Shown here piece by piece: positions 33,976 to 41,145 of a stretch of DNA of 64,000 bases. The stretch lies in contig NZ_JARXVH010000016.1 of the NCBI RefSeq assembly GCF_029892565.1, positions 154,400-218,399 of the forward strand. Reading direction: 5' to 3'. This DNA comes from Streptomyces pseudovenezuelae. Its GTDB lineage: Bacteria; Actinomycetota; Actinomycetes; Streptomycetales; Streptomycetaceae. Every line of letters starts with the position of its first letter. Positions within the stretch are counted from its first letter, which is position 1. The notes beneath the pieces are model-generated. The model saw nothing but the letters and a program-made list of their open reading frames with translations. It did not search any database and was not told the origin of the DNA. The position numbers and the translations under genes were made by a program.

Positions 33976-35166
33976 TCAGCCCTCTCCCACCGCGGCCTCC
34001 ACGCGCACTGCCTCTTCCCAGGCCGTCCCCGCCGCGATCGCCTGCCGCCACTGCCGGATGACCTTGGGCGGCATACCGACCGAGAGCGCGCCGGCCACCC
34101 GGTCGCCGGTGCGGTACGCGGCGACGAACCGGCGCTCGGCCAAGTCGCCCTCCACGACGGCGACTTCGTCGTGGCCGCGCAGATAGCCGTACGCCTGGAT
34201 CTTCATGTCGTACTGGTCGGACCAGAAGTACGGCACCGGGGCGAAGGGCTTGCGGGCGTCCGGGCGGAACAGGTTGCGGGCGGCGGCCATGCCCTGTTCG
34301 GCGGCGTTGGTGCGGTGCTCGATCCGCATCGAGGTGCCGAACAGGGGGTTGTACCAGCGGGCGACGTCCCCGGCCGCGTACACGTTCCGGGCCGCCTCGC
34401 AGTACTCGTCGCAGACGACACCGTCGCCCAGCGGCAGGCCGCTGCCCTCCAGCCACTCGGTGTTGGGCCGGGAGCCGACCGCGACGAGGACCTCGTCGGC
34501 CTCGACGACCTCGCCGTCCGCGAGCCGCACCCCGTCCTCGGTCACCTCGCTGACGCCCACCCCGCAGCGCAGGTCAATGCCCCGGTCGACATGGGCGCGG
34601 GTGAGCAACTCACCGACCCGCGTGCCGACGGCGTGGGCCAGCGGCACCGGGGCGGGTTCGAGGAGGGTCACGTGGGCGCCGAGCCGCCAGGCCACGGCGG
34701 CGGCCTCCGCGCCGAGGAAGCCGGCGCCGACGATCACCAGGCGCAGTCCGGGAGCGAGTTGGTCGCGCAGCGTCAGGGCGTCGCCCAGGGTGCGCAGCAC
34801 GTGCGCGCCCTCGCCCGGAAGCTTGCGCGGCCGCACCCCGGTGGCCACGATCAGTCCGTCGTACGGCACTTGGGAACCGTCCGCCAACCGCACGGTGCGG
34901 TCGGCGAGTTCGAGGCCGGTCGCCGCCACGCCGAGGCGCAGGTCGAGGTCGAGCGCGGCCAAATCAGCAGCGGGCCGCAGGGTGAGCCGCTCGGGCTCCC
35001 ACTCGGCGGACAGCAACTGCTTGGAGAGCGGCGGGCGGTCGTACGGGGCGAGCGGCTCGTCACCCACGAGGGTGAGCGTGCCGTCGTAGCCCTCGCGACG
35101 CAGTGTCTCGGCCGCCGCGAGTCCGGCGGCCGAGGCACCGACGACGACGATCCGGTTCAGGGTCAC
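33976..35166 (-). CDS. Ferredoxin reductase (FAD-dependent, rubredoxin/putidaredoxin reductase type)
   Basis: 396 residues from GTG 35166, overlapping the ferredoxin stop (GTGA). FAD-binding VVVGASAAGLAAAETLRREG, then VGDEPLAPYDRPPLSKQLL, NAD-binding GLRLVIVGAGFLGAEAAAVA, and YAAGDVARWYNPLFG for the flavin pyrophosphate/ribityl contact. C-terminal reductase domain complete. It passes electrons from NAD(P)H to the adjacent 3Fe-4S ferredoxin and thus to the P450. Last gene of the CYP105 operon. Confidence 0.93.
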   Translation of the reverse strand: MTLNRIVVVGASAAGLAAAETLRREGYDGTLTLVGDEPLAPYDRPPLSKQLLSAEWEPERLTLRPAADLAALDLDLRLGVAATGLELADRTVRLADGSQVPYDGLIVATGVRPRKLPGEGAHVLRTLGDALTLRDQLAPGLRLVIVGAGFLGAEAAAVAWRLGAHVTLLEPAPVPLAHAVGTRVGELLTRAHVDRGIDLRCGVGVSEVTEDGVRLADGEVVEADEVLVAVGSRPNTEWLEGSGLPLGDGVVCDEYCEAARNVYAAGDVARWYNPLFGTSMRIEHRTNAAEQGMAAARNLFRPDARKPFAPVPYFWSDQYDMKIQAYGYLRGHDEVAVVEGDLAERRFVAAYRTGDRVAGALSVGMPPKVIRQWRQAIAAGTAWEEAVRVEAAVGEG

Positions 35167-35357
35167 CGCTCCACCAGACGGATCGCCGCGGCCGGGCAGA
35201 CCGCCACGGCTTCCCGGACGTCGTCGAGGAGTTCGGGCGCGGGCGTCTCCTCAAGGAGGATCGCGATCCCGTCGTCGTCCTGGTCGAACACGTCCATCGC
35301 GGCGACCACACACTGGCCCGAGGCGACGCATTTGTCGGCTTCCAGTTCCACCTTCAT
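35163..35357 (-). CDS. 3Fe-4S ferredoxin (P450 redox partner)
   Basis: 64 residues from ATG 35357. Cluster ligands are CVASGQC (C10, C16) and the CP motif in AVAVCPAAAI (C54). The middle position that would give a fourth Cys in 4Fe-4S proteins is Ala, so it is a single 3Fe-4S ferredoxin of the type encoded next to CYP105 genes. Acidic overall. Lies 52 bp downstream of the P450 and overlaps the reductase gene by 4 bp. Confidence 0.93.
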   Translation of the reverse strand: MKVELEADKCVASGQCVVAAMDVFDQDDDGIAILLEETPAPELLDDVREAVAVCPAAAIRLVER

Positions 35358-35409
35358 GGATTCCCCTTCATCACACGTGGTTCTTGTCGGTCTGCGGGAC
35401 GGGCAACCG

Positions 35410-36642
35410 TCACCAGGCGACGGGCAGTTCGTGGACGCCGTAGATGAACGCGTCCTCCTTGAACCTGACGTCCTCCAGGGATCCGGCCGGTTTCAGCGTC
35501 GGGATGCGCCGGTAGAGGGTGCCGTAGACGACCTGGAGTTCCATCCGGGCCAGCGGCTGGCCCAGGCACTGGTGGTTGCCGAAGCCGAAGGCGACGTGGC
35601 GGCGCGCGTCGCGGGTGATGTCGAGCCGGTCGGGGTCTGGGAACACGTCGGGGTCCCGGTTGCCGATCTCGTTGACCATGATGACGCCCTCGCCGGCCTT
35701 GATGACCTGGCCTGCGATCTCGATGTCCTCGGTGACCGCGCGGCGCCGGCCCAGGTGGGTGATGTGCAGGTAGCGCAGCAGTTCCTCGACGGCCGAGGCG
35801 ACGAGTTTCGCGTCGTCGGTCTCGCGCAGCAGGGCGAGTTGATCGGGGTTCTGCAGGAGGGCGAGGGTGCCCAGGGCGATCATGTTGGCGGTGGTCTCGT
35901 GGCCCGCGATCAGCAGGAGCAGCGCCATCTCCGTGGCCTGCTGGTGGTCGATCTCGCCGGCCTCGATCCGCCCGGCGATGCTCGACAGCAGGTCGTCCTT
36001 CGGCTCGGCGAGCCGCTGGCCGATGACACCGGCGAGGTACATGGCCACCTCGCGGCTCGCCCGTCCCCGCTGTTCGGGGGTGGCGTCGCGGTGGACCATG
36101 GTCTTGGTGTTGTCCTGGAAGAAGGCGTGGTCGTCGTAGGGCACGCCGAGCAGTTCGCAGATCACCAGCGAGGGGATCGGCAGGGCGAACGCCTCGACCA
36201 GGTCGACCGGTTGGGGGCCGGCCAGCATGTCGTCGATGAGGTCGTCCACGATCCGCTGCACGGCGGGCCGCAGCGCCTCCACACGCTTGATGGCGAACGG
36301 CGCCGTCACCATCCGGCGCAGCCGGGCGTGTTCGGGGTCGTCCATCATGATGAAGCTGAGCTTGCCCTCCCCGCCTTCGGGCGAGGCCTTGGTGGGGTAG
36401 CCGGGTTTGTCGGTGTCCGCGCTGACCCGGGAGTCGCCCAGAATCGCCCGCTGTTCGGCGTACCGGGTCACGAGCCACGGCTCGCTGCCGTCCCACAGCC
36501 GCACCTTCGTGAGCGGCGTCTCCTCCTGCAGGTCCTTGAGACCGGGCGGCGGGTCGAAGGGGCAACGGCCCGAGCGGGGCATCGGGAACTCAGGGACGGC
36601 GTCCGGCACTTCGGGCACGGGTCCGGCCAAGGTGTCGGCCAT
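35410..36642 (-). CDS. Cytochrome P450, CYP105 family
   Basis: 410 residues from ATG 36642 (GAGGAG upstream); the frame extends to 36921 without an RBS. Oxygen-binding AGHETT at 246-251, E287/R290 of ExxR, heme loop FGFGNHQCLGQ with C359. The N-terminal EFPMPRSGRCPFDPPPGL and the MMDDPEHARLRRMVTAPF stretch are typical of CYP105, a family with xenobiotic-oxidising and antibiotic-tailoring members in Streptomyces. Its electron chain is encoded immediately downstream, so the unit is self-sufficient. Direct repeats phased at 11 bp lie about 90 bp upstream. Confidence 0.93.
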   Translation of the reverse strand: MADTLAGPVPEVPDAVPEFPMPRSGRCPFDPPPGLKDLQEETPLTKVRLWDGSEPWLVTRYAEQRAILGDSRVSADTDKPGYPTKASPEGGEGKLSFIMMDDPEHARLRRMVTAPFAIKRVEALRPAVQRIVDDLIDDMLAGPQPVDLVEAFALPIPSLVICELLGVPYDDHAFFQDNTKTMVHRDATPEQRGRASREVAMYLAGVIGQRLAEPKDDLLSSIAGRIEAGEIDHQQATEMALLLLIAGHETTANMIALGTLALLQNPDQLALLRETDDAKLVASAVEELLRYLHITHLGRRRAVTEDIEIAGQVIKAGEGVIMVNEIGNRDPDVFPDPDRLDITRDARRHVAFGFGNHQCLGQPLARMELQVVYGTLYRRIPTLKPAGSLEDVRFKEDAFIYGVHELPVAW

Positions 36643-36730
36643 GGTTCTCCTCGGTGGTGGGGGCTCCGATCGGGGCGGAGCGCCGGGGTGAAGCAGTCGA
36701 GGCCTCGATAAGCACATGCAAACAGAGCGG

Positions 36731-36770
36731 GCTGACGGCTTCCGGTCAGTTACCTGACAGAAAGCTGACG
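36731..36770. promoter_or_regulatory. CTGAC direct repeats phased by 11 bp upstream of CYP105 operon
   Basis: Heptamers GCTGACG (36731), CCTGACA (36753) and GCTGACG (36764) are spaced 22 and 11 bp, with an inverted GGTCAG at 36744-36749 between them. Heptamer direct repeats at 11-bp spacing are the known recognition pattern of OmpR-type winged-helix proteins, including SARPs. The neighbouring orphan response regulator is the obvious candidate. Confidence 0.55.
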
Positions 36771-36927
36771 TGACCTGGATCACATGGCCAGTTGGGGCGT
36801 CGGGAACCGGCGAGCGGTGCATACATGGGCACGTCAACTCGCTTGCGTGATACGGGAGTTGAAAGAGGAAGGACGAGCGGACGTGAACACCTCGCACGCC
36901 GGCGCGCGACAACGGCACCACCCGTCA

Positions 36928-36951
36928 CGGACGCCGCCATGGCGGCGTCCG
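36928..36951. terminator. Palindromic terminator after the response regulator gene
   Basis: 24-bp perfect palindrome centred on CCATGG, with outer arms CGGACGCCGC (36928-36937) and GCGGCGTCCG (36942-36951). Located 31 bp past the response regulator stop. Confidence 0.6.
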
Positions 36952-36981
36952 GCAGTCATCCGCCGTTTGCTATCCGGGGAC

Positions 36982-37722
36982 TCAGGCCTCCGCGTCGGGC
37001 TTCCCGAGCCAGTAGCCGAAGCCCCTGCGGGTGCGGATCAGCGTCGGGCCGTCCCGGTCCACCTTGCGACGCAGCCGGGAGACGAGCTGCTCGATCGCGT
37101 TGTCGCCGCGGAAGTCACCCCAGACGTACCGGCCGATCTGCTCCTTGGACAGCACACGGTGCGCGTTGACCAGGAGATGGCGCAGCAGCCGGTACTCGGC
37201 GGGCGTGAGGTCGAGTTCCCGCGCGCCCCGTCGCGCCTGACATCGGGCGTCGTCCAGGGCCAGGTCGCCGTAGGTGAGGGAGTTCCCCCGGTGCGCACCG
37301 GGGGCGGTACCGCTCAGGAGCATCTGGATCCGGGCCAGGACTTCGGCCACCCGGAAGGGCTTGGTGACGTAGTCCTTCGCGCCGAGGCCCAGCTCGGGCA
37401 GGAGGAGTTCCAGGGAGTCGTAGGCGGTCAGGATGAGGACCGGCGGGCGGTGACTGACGGGCGGGCGACGCACCCGGGCGAGGCTCGGCACGTCCGGGAG
37501 GGTGGCGTCGAGGACCACGAGGTCGTAGCGGCGCTCGGTGGCCCGGGCCATGGCCTCGGTCCCGGTGCCGACCAGACTGATCCGGTATCCCGCCAACTCC
37601 AGTGTGGTCGAGAGGAGTTCGGCGAGTGTCGGTTCGCCGGCGACGATCAGGACATGCTGCCCGGATCCGCGGGCGAGGGCCGGTTTCTCGCTGGTTGCAC
37701 CGTGGGGCGACGAGGGAGGCAT
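36982..37722 (-). CDS. Orphan OmpR/PhoB-family response regulator
   Basis: 246 residues from ATG 37722 (AGGGTGAG upstream; GTG 37731 possible). Receiver domain about 25-145: phospho-acceptor Asp in DLVVLDATLPD, switch Thr in LILTAYDS, Lys in DYVTKPFR. The usual acidic pair at the N-terminus is reduced to one Glu (VLIVAGEPTL), so phosphorylation may be weakened. The C-terminal winged helix is clear: LDLTPAEYRLLRHLLVNAHR, IGRYVWGD, VSRLRRKVD, IRTRRGFGYWLG. No histidine kinase is encoded nearby. Two copies of the 17-bp motif lie just upstream, between it and the divergent SGNH hydrolase. Confidence 0.9.
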   Translation of the reverse strand: MPPSSPHGATSEKPALARGSGQHVLIVAGEPTLAELLSTTLELAGYRISLVGTGTEAMARATERRYDLVVLDATLPDVPSLARVRRPPVSHRPPVLILTAYDSLELLLPELGLGAKDYVTKPFRVAEVLARIQMLLSGTAPGAHRGNSLTYGDLALDDARCQARRGARELDLTPAEYRLLRHLLVNAHRVLSKEQIGRYVWGDFRGDNAIEQLVSRLRRKVDRDGPTLIRTRRGFGYWLGKPDAEA

Positions 37723-37744
37723 GGGACTCACCCTACCCTTCTCC

Positions 37745-37788
37745 TTGCCTAACTCAAGTAAATCCCATCCATTGCTTGACTCAAGTAA
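37745..37788. promoter_or_regulatory. Two copies of the 17-bp motif (response regulator / SGNH hydrolase gap)
   Basis: TTGCCTAACTCAAGTAA at 37745-37761 and TTGCTTGACTCAAGTAA at 37772-37788, 27 bp apart. The second contains the perfect dyad CTTGACTCAAG. Both resemble the single copy before the MarR gene (consensus TTGCnTrACTCAAGTAA). They lie 23-66 bp upstream of the response regulator start. Confidence 0.65.
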
Positions 37789-37825
37789 TCTATCTGTGCT
37801 TGCCTGGCGCAATCAACCCATTCCG

Positions 37826-37853
37826 CCGACACGGGACCGAGGTCCCGTGTCGG
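37826..37853. other. Perfect 13-bp inverted repeat, 2-nt centre
   Basis: Arms CCGACACGGGACC (37826-37838) and GGTCCCGTGTCGG (37841-37853) with centre GA. It is about 250 bp upstream of the SGNH hydrolase start. Could be a terminator or attenuator of a short transcript from the motif-bearing promoter, or a large operator. Confidence 0.55.
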
Positions 37854-37927
37854 ACAGGGGCCGTCTGAGCGGAGGCGGCCCCGCGCGCCGAGCCCCGCCC
37901 CGAATGCGGTGCTTGGCGCGGTCCAGA

Positions 37928-37960
37928 GCCCGGCGCCGGTCTCCCCGGCCGGCGCCGGGC
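37928..37960. other. Second strong hairpin in the SGNH hydrolase leader
   Basis: Arms GCCCGGCGCCGG (37928-37939) and CCGGCGCCGGGC (37949-37960) with a 9-nt loop. Together with the hairpin at 37826 it means the 379-bp gap between the response regulator and the hydrolase carries two terminator-like structures but no recognisable gene. Confidence 0.5.
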
Positions 37961-38101
37961 CCACGGACGCAGCACCTCCCCGCTCACTGCTCGGTTGTCC
38001 CAGCCGCCCACTTCCCCGGCCGAGCCACGGTCCGGCGCCCGCCCCACGCGGTCGCGCCGCGCCTTCACGGGACCATCCGAGACGCACGACAGGACACGCC
38101 G

Positions 38102-39028
38102 ATGAAGACCTCCGTACGAGCCGGGCTGGCCGGGGTGCTCGCCTTCGGGACGCTGGCCGCCGTGGTCGGCCTCGCCCACCGCGACGACGGTGATCCGTCC
38201 CCGCCGAAGGGCCCGTACGTCGCGCTGGGCGACTCCTACACCGCCGGCCCGAAGATCCCGGACCAGCACGGTGCGCCCGCAGGCTGCGACCGCTCCGACC
38301 GCAACTACCCGACGCTGGTGGCCCGCCGACTTGGCCTCCCCACAGCTCAGTTCAAGGACGTCAGCTGCACCGGCGCGACCCTCTCCGACCTCACGGCGGC
38401 GCAGACCACCGACGACGGCACCAACCGGGCCCAGCTCTCCGCCCTGTCCGCCCGAACGAGGCTGGTCACCCTCGGCATCGGCGGGAACGACATCGGATTC
38501 GCCTCGACGATCGAGCAGTGCGTGACGCGGGGCGTCCTCTACTTCGCCATGGGCGGCGGCGAGTTCGCGGGCGGGGACGCCCCTTGCCGCAGCCGCTACG
38601 CCTCCGGCGACACCGACAAGGTACGGAAGAAGATCGACGCGGCCGGCCGCCAACTGTCGCGCACGCTGGGCGAGATCGAGCGCCGGGCCCCCAAGGCCCG
38701 CGTCTACGTCGTCGGATACCCGGCGATCCTGCCGGCCAAGACCGCCGGCTGCGGCCGCGAGATGGGCCTGGCGCCCGGCGACGTGACCTACCTGCACGAG
38801 AAGGAACAGCAGCTCAACACGATGCTCCGCGAGCGGGCCGAGGCGACGGGCGCGCACTACGTGGACACGTACACCCCGTCCGTCGGGCGTGACGCCTGCT
38901 CGGCGCGGGACGCCCGCTGGATCGAGCCGCTGGTCCCGCAGTCCTCCGCCGCGCCGGTCCATCCCAACGAGCGGGGTGAGCGGGGCATGGCGGACGCGGT
39001 GCTGAAGGCGGTCGGCGCTTCGGGATGA
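38102..39028 (+). CDS. Secreted SGNH/GDSL-family lipase or esterase
   Basis: 308 residues from ATG 38102 (AGGA about 8 nt upstream). N-terminal export signal (SVRAGLAGVLAFGTLAAVVG). Block I YVALGDSYTAGPKIPDQHG carries the catalytic Ser, block III TLGIGGNDIGFA the oxyanion Asn, block V PVHPNERGERGM the catalytic His. Six to eight cysteines fit the three-disulfide Streptomyces SGNH lipases such as the S. coelicolor and S. rimosus enzymes. Extracellular hydrolysis of esters or lipids. Long leader with two hairpins and the 17-bp motifs upstream. Confidence 0.92.
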   Translation: MKTSVRAGLAGVLAFGTLAAVVGLAHRDDGDPSPPKGPYVALGDSYTAGPKIPDQHGAPAGCDRSDRNYPTLVARRLGLPTAQFKDVSCTGATLSDLTAAQTTDDGTNRAQLSALSARTRLVTLGIGGNDIGFASTIEQCVTRGVLYFAMGGGEFAGGDAPCRSRYASGDTDKVRKKIDAAGRQLSRTLGEIERRAPKARVYVVGYPAILPAKTAGCGREMGLAPGDVTYLHEKEQQLNTMLRERAEATGAHYVDTYTPSVGRDACSARDARWIEPLVPQSSAAPVHPNERGERGMADAVLKAVGASG

Positions 39029-39108
39029 GCTCGGGCGCCCCCGGCGAGCGGGAACACGATGCCGACGGACACATCGGCGTCGTACTCCCGCTGCTGATTC
39101 TCCGGACG

Positions 39109-39759
39109 TCAGCGTCCCGGCCCCACCGGCGCCGTCCACATGCCGACGAGGGCGTCGACCAGGCCCGTGGCCGCGTCGTGCCAGTTGGCACGGGGGGTGG
39201 GGGTGTGTTCGGCGACCGCTCGTTCGCGTTCGGCGGGGATGTGCATGATCAGGTGGCGGGCCATCTCGCCGCGCTCGGCCCGTACTTCGGGGGGCAGGTC
39301 CGGCAGGCAGGAGCTCAGGCCGTCGATGATCTGCCGCAGGGACGGGGAGGAGAGGGACTCCTCCACCATGATCAGGTGGAGCGCCGGGTCGGTCATGATC
39401 TGGGCGCAGAACCGCGCGTACCAGGTGGTGCCGCCCAGGTCCGCGAGGTGTTCGGGGATGGGACGGACCAGGCAGTCGGCCCAGTCCCGTACGTCCGGAC
39501 TGTCGCCGATGCCGGCCAGCAGCCGGGACCGGATCTCCTCGATCCGCGCCGCGTGCTTGCGGACGATGGCGCGGACCAGGTCCTCCTTGGTACCGAAGTG
39601 GTAGCCCACGGCGGTGTTGTTGCCCTGCCCCGCGGCCTCGCTGACCTGGCGGTTGGACACCGCGTTCACACCGCGCTCGGCGAACAGCCGCTCGGCGGCG
39701 GTCAGGATCAGCTCCCGGGTCGCGTTGACCTGCTCCGCCCGTACCGTCCTGCCGGCCAT
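39109..39759 (-). CDS. TetR family regulator
   Basis: 216 residues from ATG 39759. HTH: LILTAAERLFAERGVNAVSN, VSEAAGQGNNTAVGYHFGTK. The C-terminal ligand domain is of the TetR_C_11-like kind (WADCLVRPIPEHLADLGGTT). It follows the P450 stop by only 7 bp, so the two are one operon. The strong palindrome upstream of the P450 is its likely operator, which would make the operon autoregulated and co-control the divergent DHA2 exporter. Confidence 0.9.
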   Translation of the reverse strand: MAGRTVRAEQVNATRELILTAAERLFAERGVNAVSNRQVSEAAGQGNNTAVGYHFGTKEDLVRAIVRKHAARIEEIRSRLLAGIGDSPDVRDWADCLVRPIPEHLADLGGTTWYARFCAQIMTDPALHLIMVEESLSSPSLRQIIDGLSSCLPDLPPEVRAERGEMARHLIMHIPAERERAVAEHTPTPRANWHDAATGLVDALVGMWTAPVGPGR

Positions 39760-39766
39760 GCTCAGC

Positions 39767-40987
39767 TCACCACCGCACCGGGACTTCGCTCAGCCCGCCG
39801 ACGGCCAGTCCCTCGAGCCGTCGCAGGTCCGCCGCCGGCGCGGCGAGTTCCAGCGACGGAAGCCTACGCAACAGCACGTCGAGGACCGTACGCAGTTCCG
39901 TGCGGGCCAGCGACTGGCCCAGACAGGAGCGGGATCCGGCGCCGAAGGCCAGATGCGGGTTGGGGCTGCGATCGAGGGTCAGCTCGGCGGGCGTGTCGAA
40001 GGCGGTCTCGTCGCGGTTGGCGGCGGCCATGCTGCACAGCGCGGTCGTGCCGGGCGGCAGGACGGTGCCGGCGACCACGGTCTCCGCGTCGAGGTACCGG
40101 GGCAGTCCGATGCCCGGATCGGCGTCGAACCGGAGCACCTCCTCGACCGCGAGCGGCACCAGGGACGGGTCGGCGAGCAGCCGCTCCCAGCGTCGCCGGT
40201 CGTCGAGGAGCAGGGCGATCATCTTGCCGATCATGTTCGCGGTGGTCTCGTGGCCGGCGAGGAGCAGCGCCTGGCCGGTGAAGACCAACTCCCGCTCGGA
40301 CAGGCGGCGGCCCGCGGAGTCCCGCGCGACGACGAGCGCCCCGAGCAGGTCGGGGCCGGGGGCGGCCCGCTTGGCCCAGACGTGCGCGGCCATGTAGTCG
40401 ACGAAGGCGTCCTGCGCCCGATCGACCTCCTCCTGGGTGTACCGGGTCAGGTTGAGCAGTGCGTCGGACCAGCGGGCGAAGCGGTCGCGGTCGGCGTCGG
40501 GGATGCCGAGGAGGTCGCAGATCACCCACACCGGGAGCGGGAAGGCTAGGTGGGCCCCGAGGCCGGCGGGGTGTCCGTGCGCGACCATGTCGTCGACGAG
40601 CTTCTCGGCCATCGCCTCGATCCCCGGGCGCAGCGCCGCCATGCGCTCGTCGGTGAACCACGCGCCCACCATGCGCCGCCATCGCAGGTGCGCGTCGCCC
40701 TGGTCCGGGAGGGCCCTGGCCATGTCGCTGTTGAACACCCCGCCCGTCTCGTCGTCGGCGATGCGGGCCGCGTCGTCCGCGTCCAGCACCCGCCTCAAGC
40801 GGTCGTCGGAGAGCAGCCGGCGGACGTCCTCGTAGCGGGTCAGCAGGGTCGCGGGATCCCCGCTGGGCAGGGTCACGTGGGCGACGGGACACCCCTCGCG
40901 CAGCGCGGCCCACTCGGCGGGCGGCTCCAACGCCGTACTGCCACGCATCGGATACCTCAGGGCCGGTCGGTCCTCGGCTCGGTACAT
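39767..40987 (-). CDS. Cytochrome P450 (CYP107/CYP105-like class)
   Basis: 406 residues from ATG 40987 with GAGGGAGG upstream. AGHETT 244-249, ExxR E283/R286, heme loop FGAGSRSCLGQ with C355 (Ser replaces the usual His two before Cys). No ferredoxin is encoded here, so it must borrow partners, possibly from the CYP105 operon 3 kb away. Co-transcribed with a TetR gene. Substrate unknown. Confidence 0.9.
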   Translation of the reverse strand: MYRAEDRPALRYPMRGSTALEPPAEWAALREGCPVAHVTLPSGDPATLLTRYEDVRRLLSDDRLRRVLDADDAARIADDETGGVFNSDMARALPDQGDAHLRWRRMVGAWFTDERMAALRPGIEAMAEKLVDDMVAHGHPAGLGAHLAFPLPVWVICDLLGIPDADRDRFARWSDALLNLTRYTQEEVDRAQDAFVDYMAAHVWAKRAAPGPDLLGALVVARDSAGRRLSERELVFTGQALLLAGHETTANMIGKMIALLLDDRRRWERLLADPSLVPLAVEEVLRFDADPGIGLPRYLDAETVVAGTVLPPGTTALCSMAAANRDETAFDTPAELTLDRSPNPHLAFGAGSRSCLGQSLARTELRTVLDVLLRRLPSLELAAPAADLRRLEGLAVGGLSEVPVRW

Positions 40988-41043
40988 ACGCCCTCCCTCG
41001 ATCCGGCGGTCGCTGCACGCTCAGGCAAACGGAGCCGCTAGGG

Positions 41044-41063
41044 TAAGTCAAGCGCCTGACTTA
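41044..41063. promoter_or_regulatory. Palindromic operator between P450-TetR operon and DHA2 MFS
   Basis: TAAGTCAAGCGCCTGACTTA: arms TAAGTCA/TGACTTA, 18 of 20 positions symmetrical. On the minus strand it contains TTGACT, which could act as the P450 -35 box. Best explained as the binding site of the TetR encoded at 39109-39759. Confidence 0.72.
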
Positions 41064-41145
41064 AACTTTGGCTTCGCCCAGGCCCCGCACGATCCCCTTC
41101 GCCCCCTGCGCCGCCCCCCGTCACCACCCCTTCGGAGGCACTCCC

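Larger units (their letters stand above)
36643..36981. other. 339-bp intergenic region with regulatory repeats and terminator
   Basis: No convincing gene. It holds the CTGAC repeats (36731-36770) on the P450 side and the palindromic terminator (36928-36951) on the response-regulator side. A short plus-strand frame opening at GTG 36882, about 11 nt after AGAGGAAGG, only runs into the antisense of the response regulator and was not called. Confidence 0.6.

Noticed and set aside
33433..36711. Very long plus-strand open frame (about 1,090 codons) opposite MarR, reductase, ferredoxin and P450 genes
   Set aside because: It is antisense to four genes with clear families, has low-complexity Gly/Val/Arg-rich translation and no RBS; a by-product of GC-rich third positions.
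36882..37010. Possible small peptide after AGAGGAAGG on the plus strand
   Set aside because: The frame runs across a terminator palindrome and into the antisense of the response regulator; composition is not peptide-like and no family is recognised.
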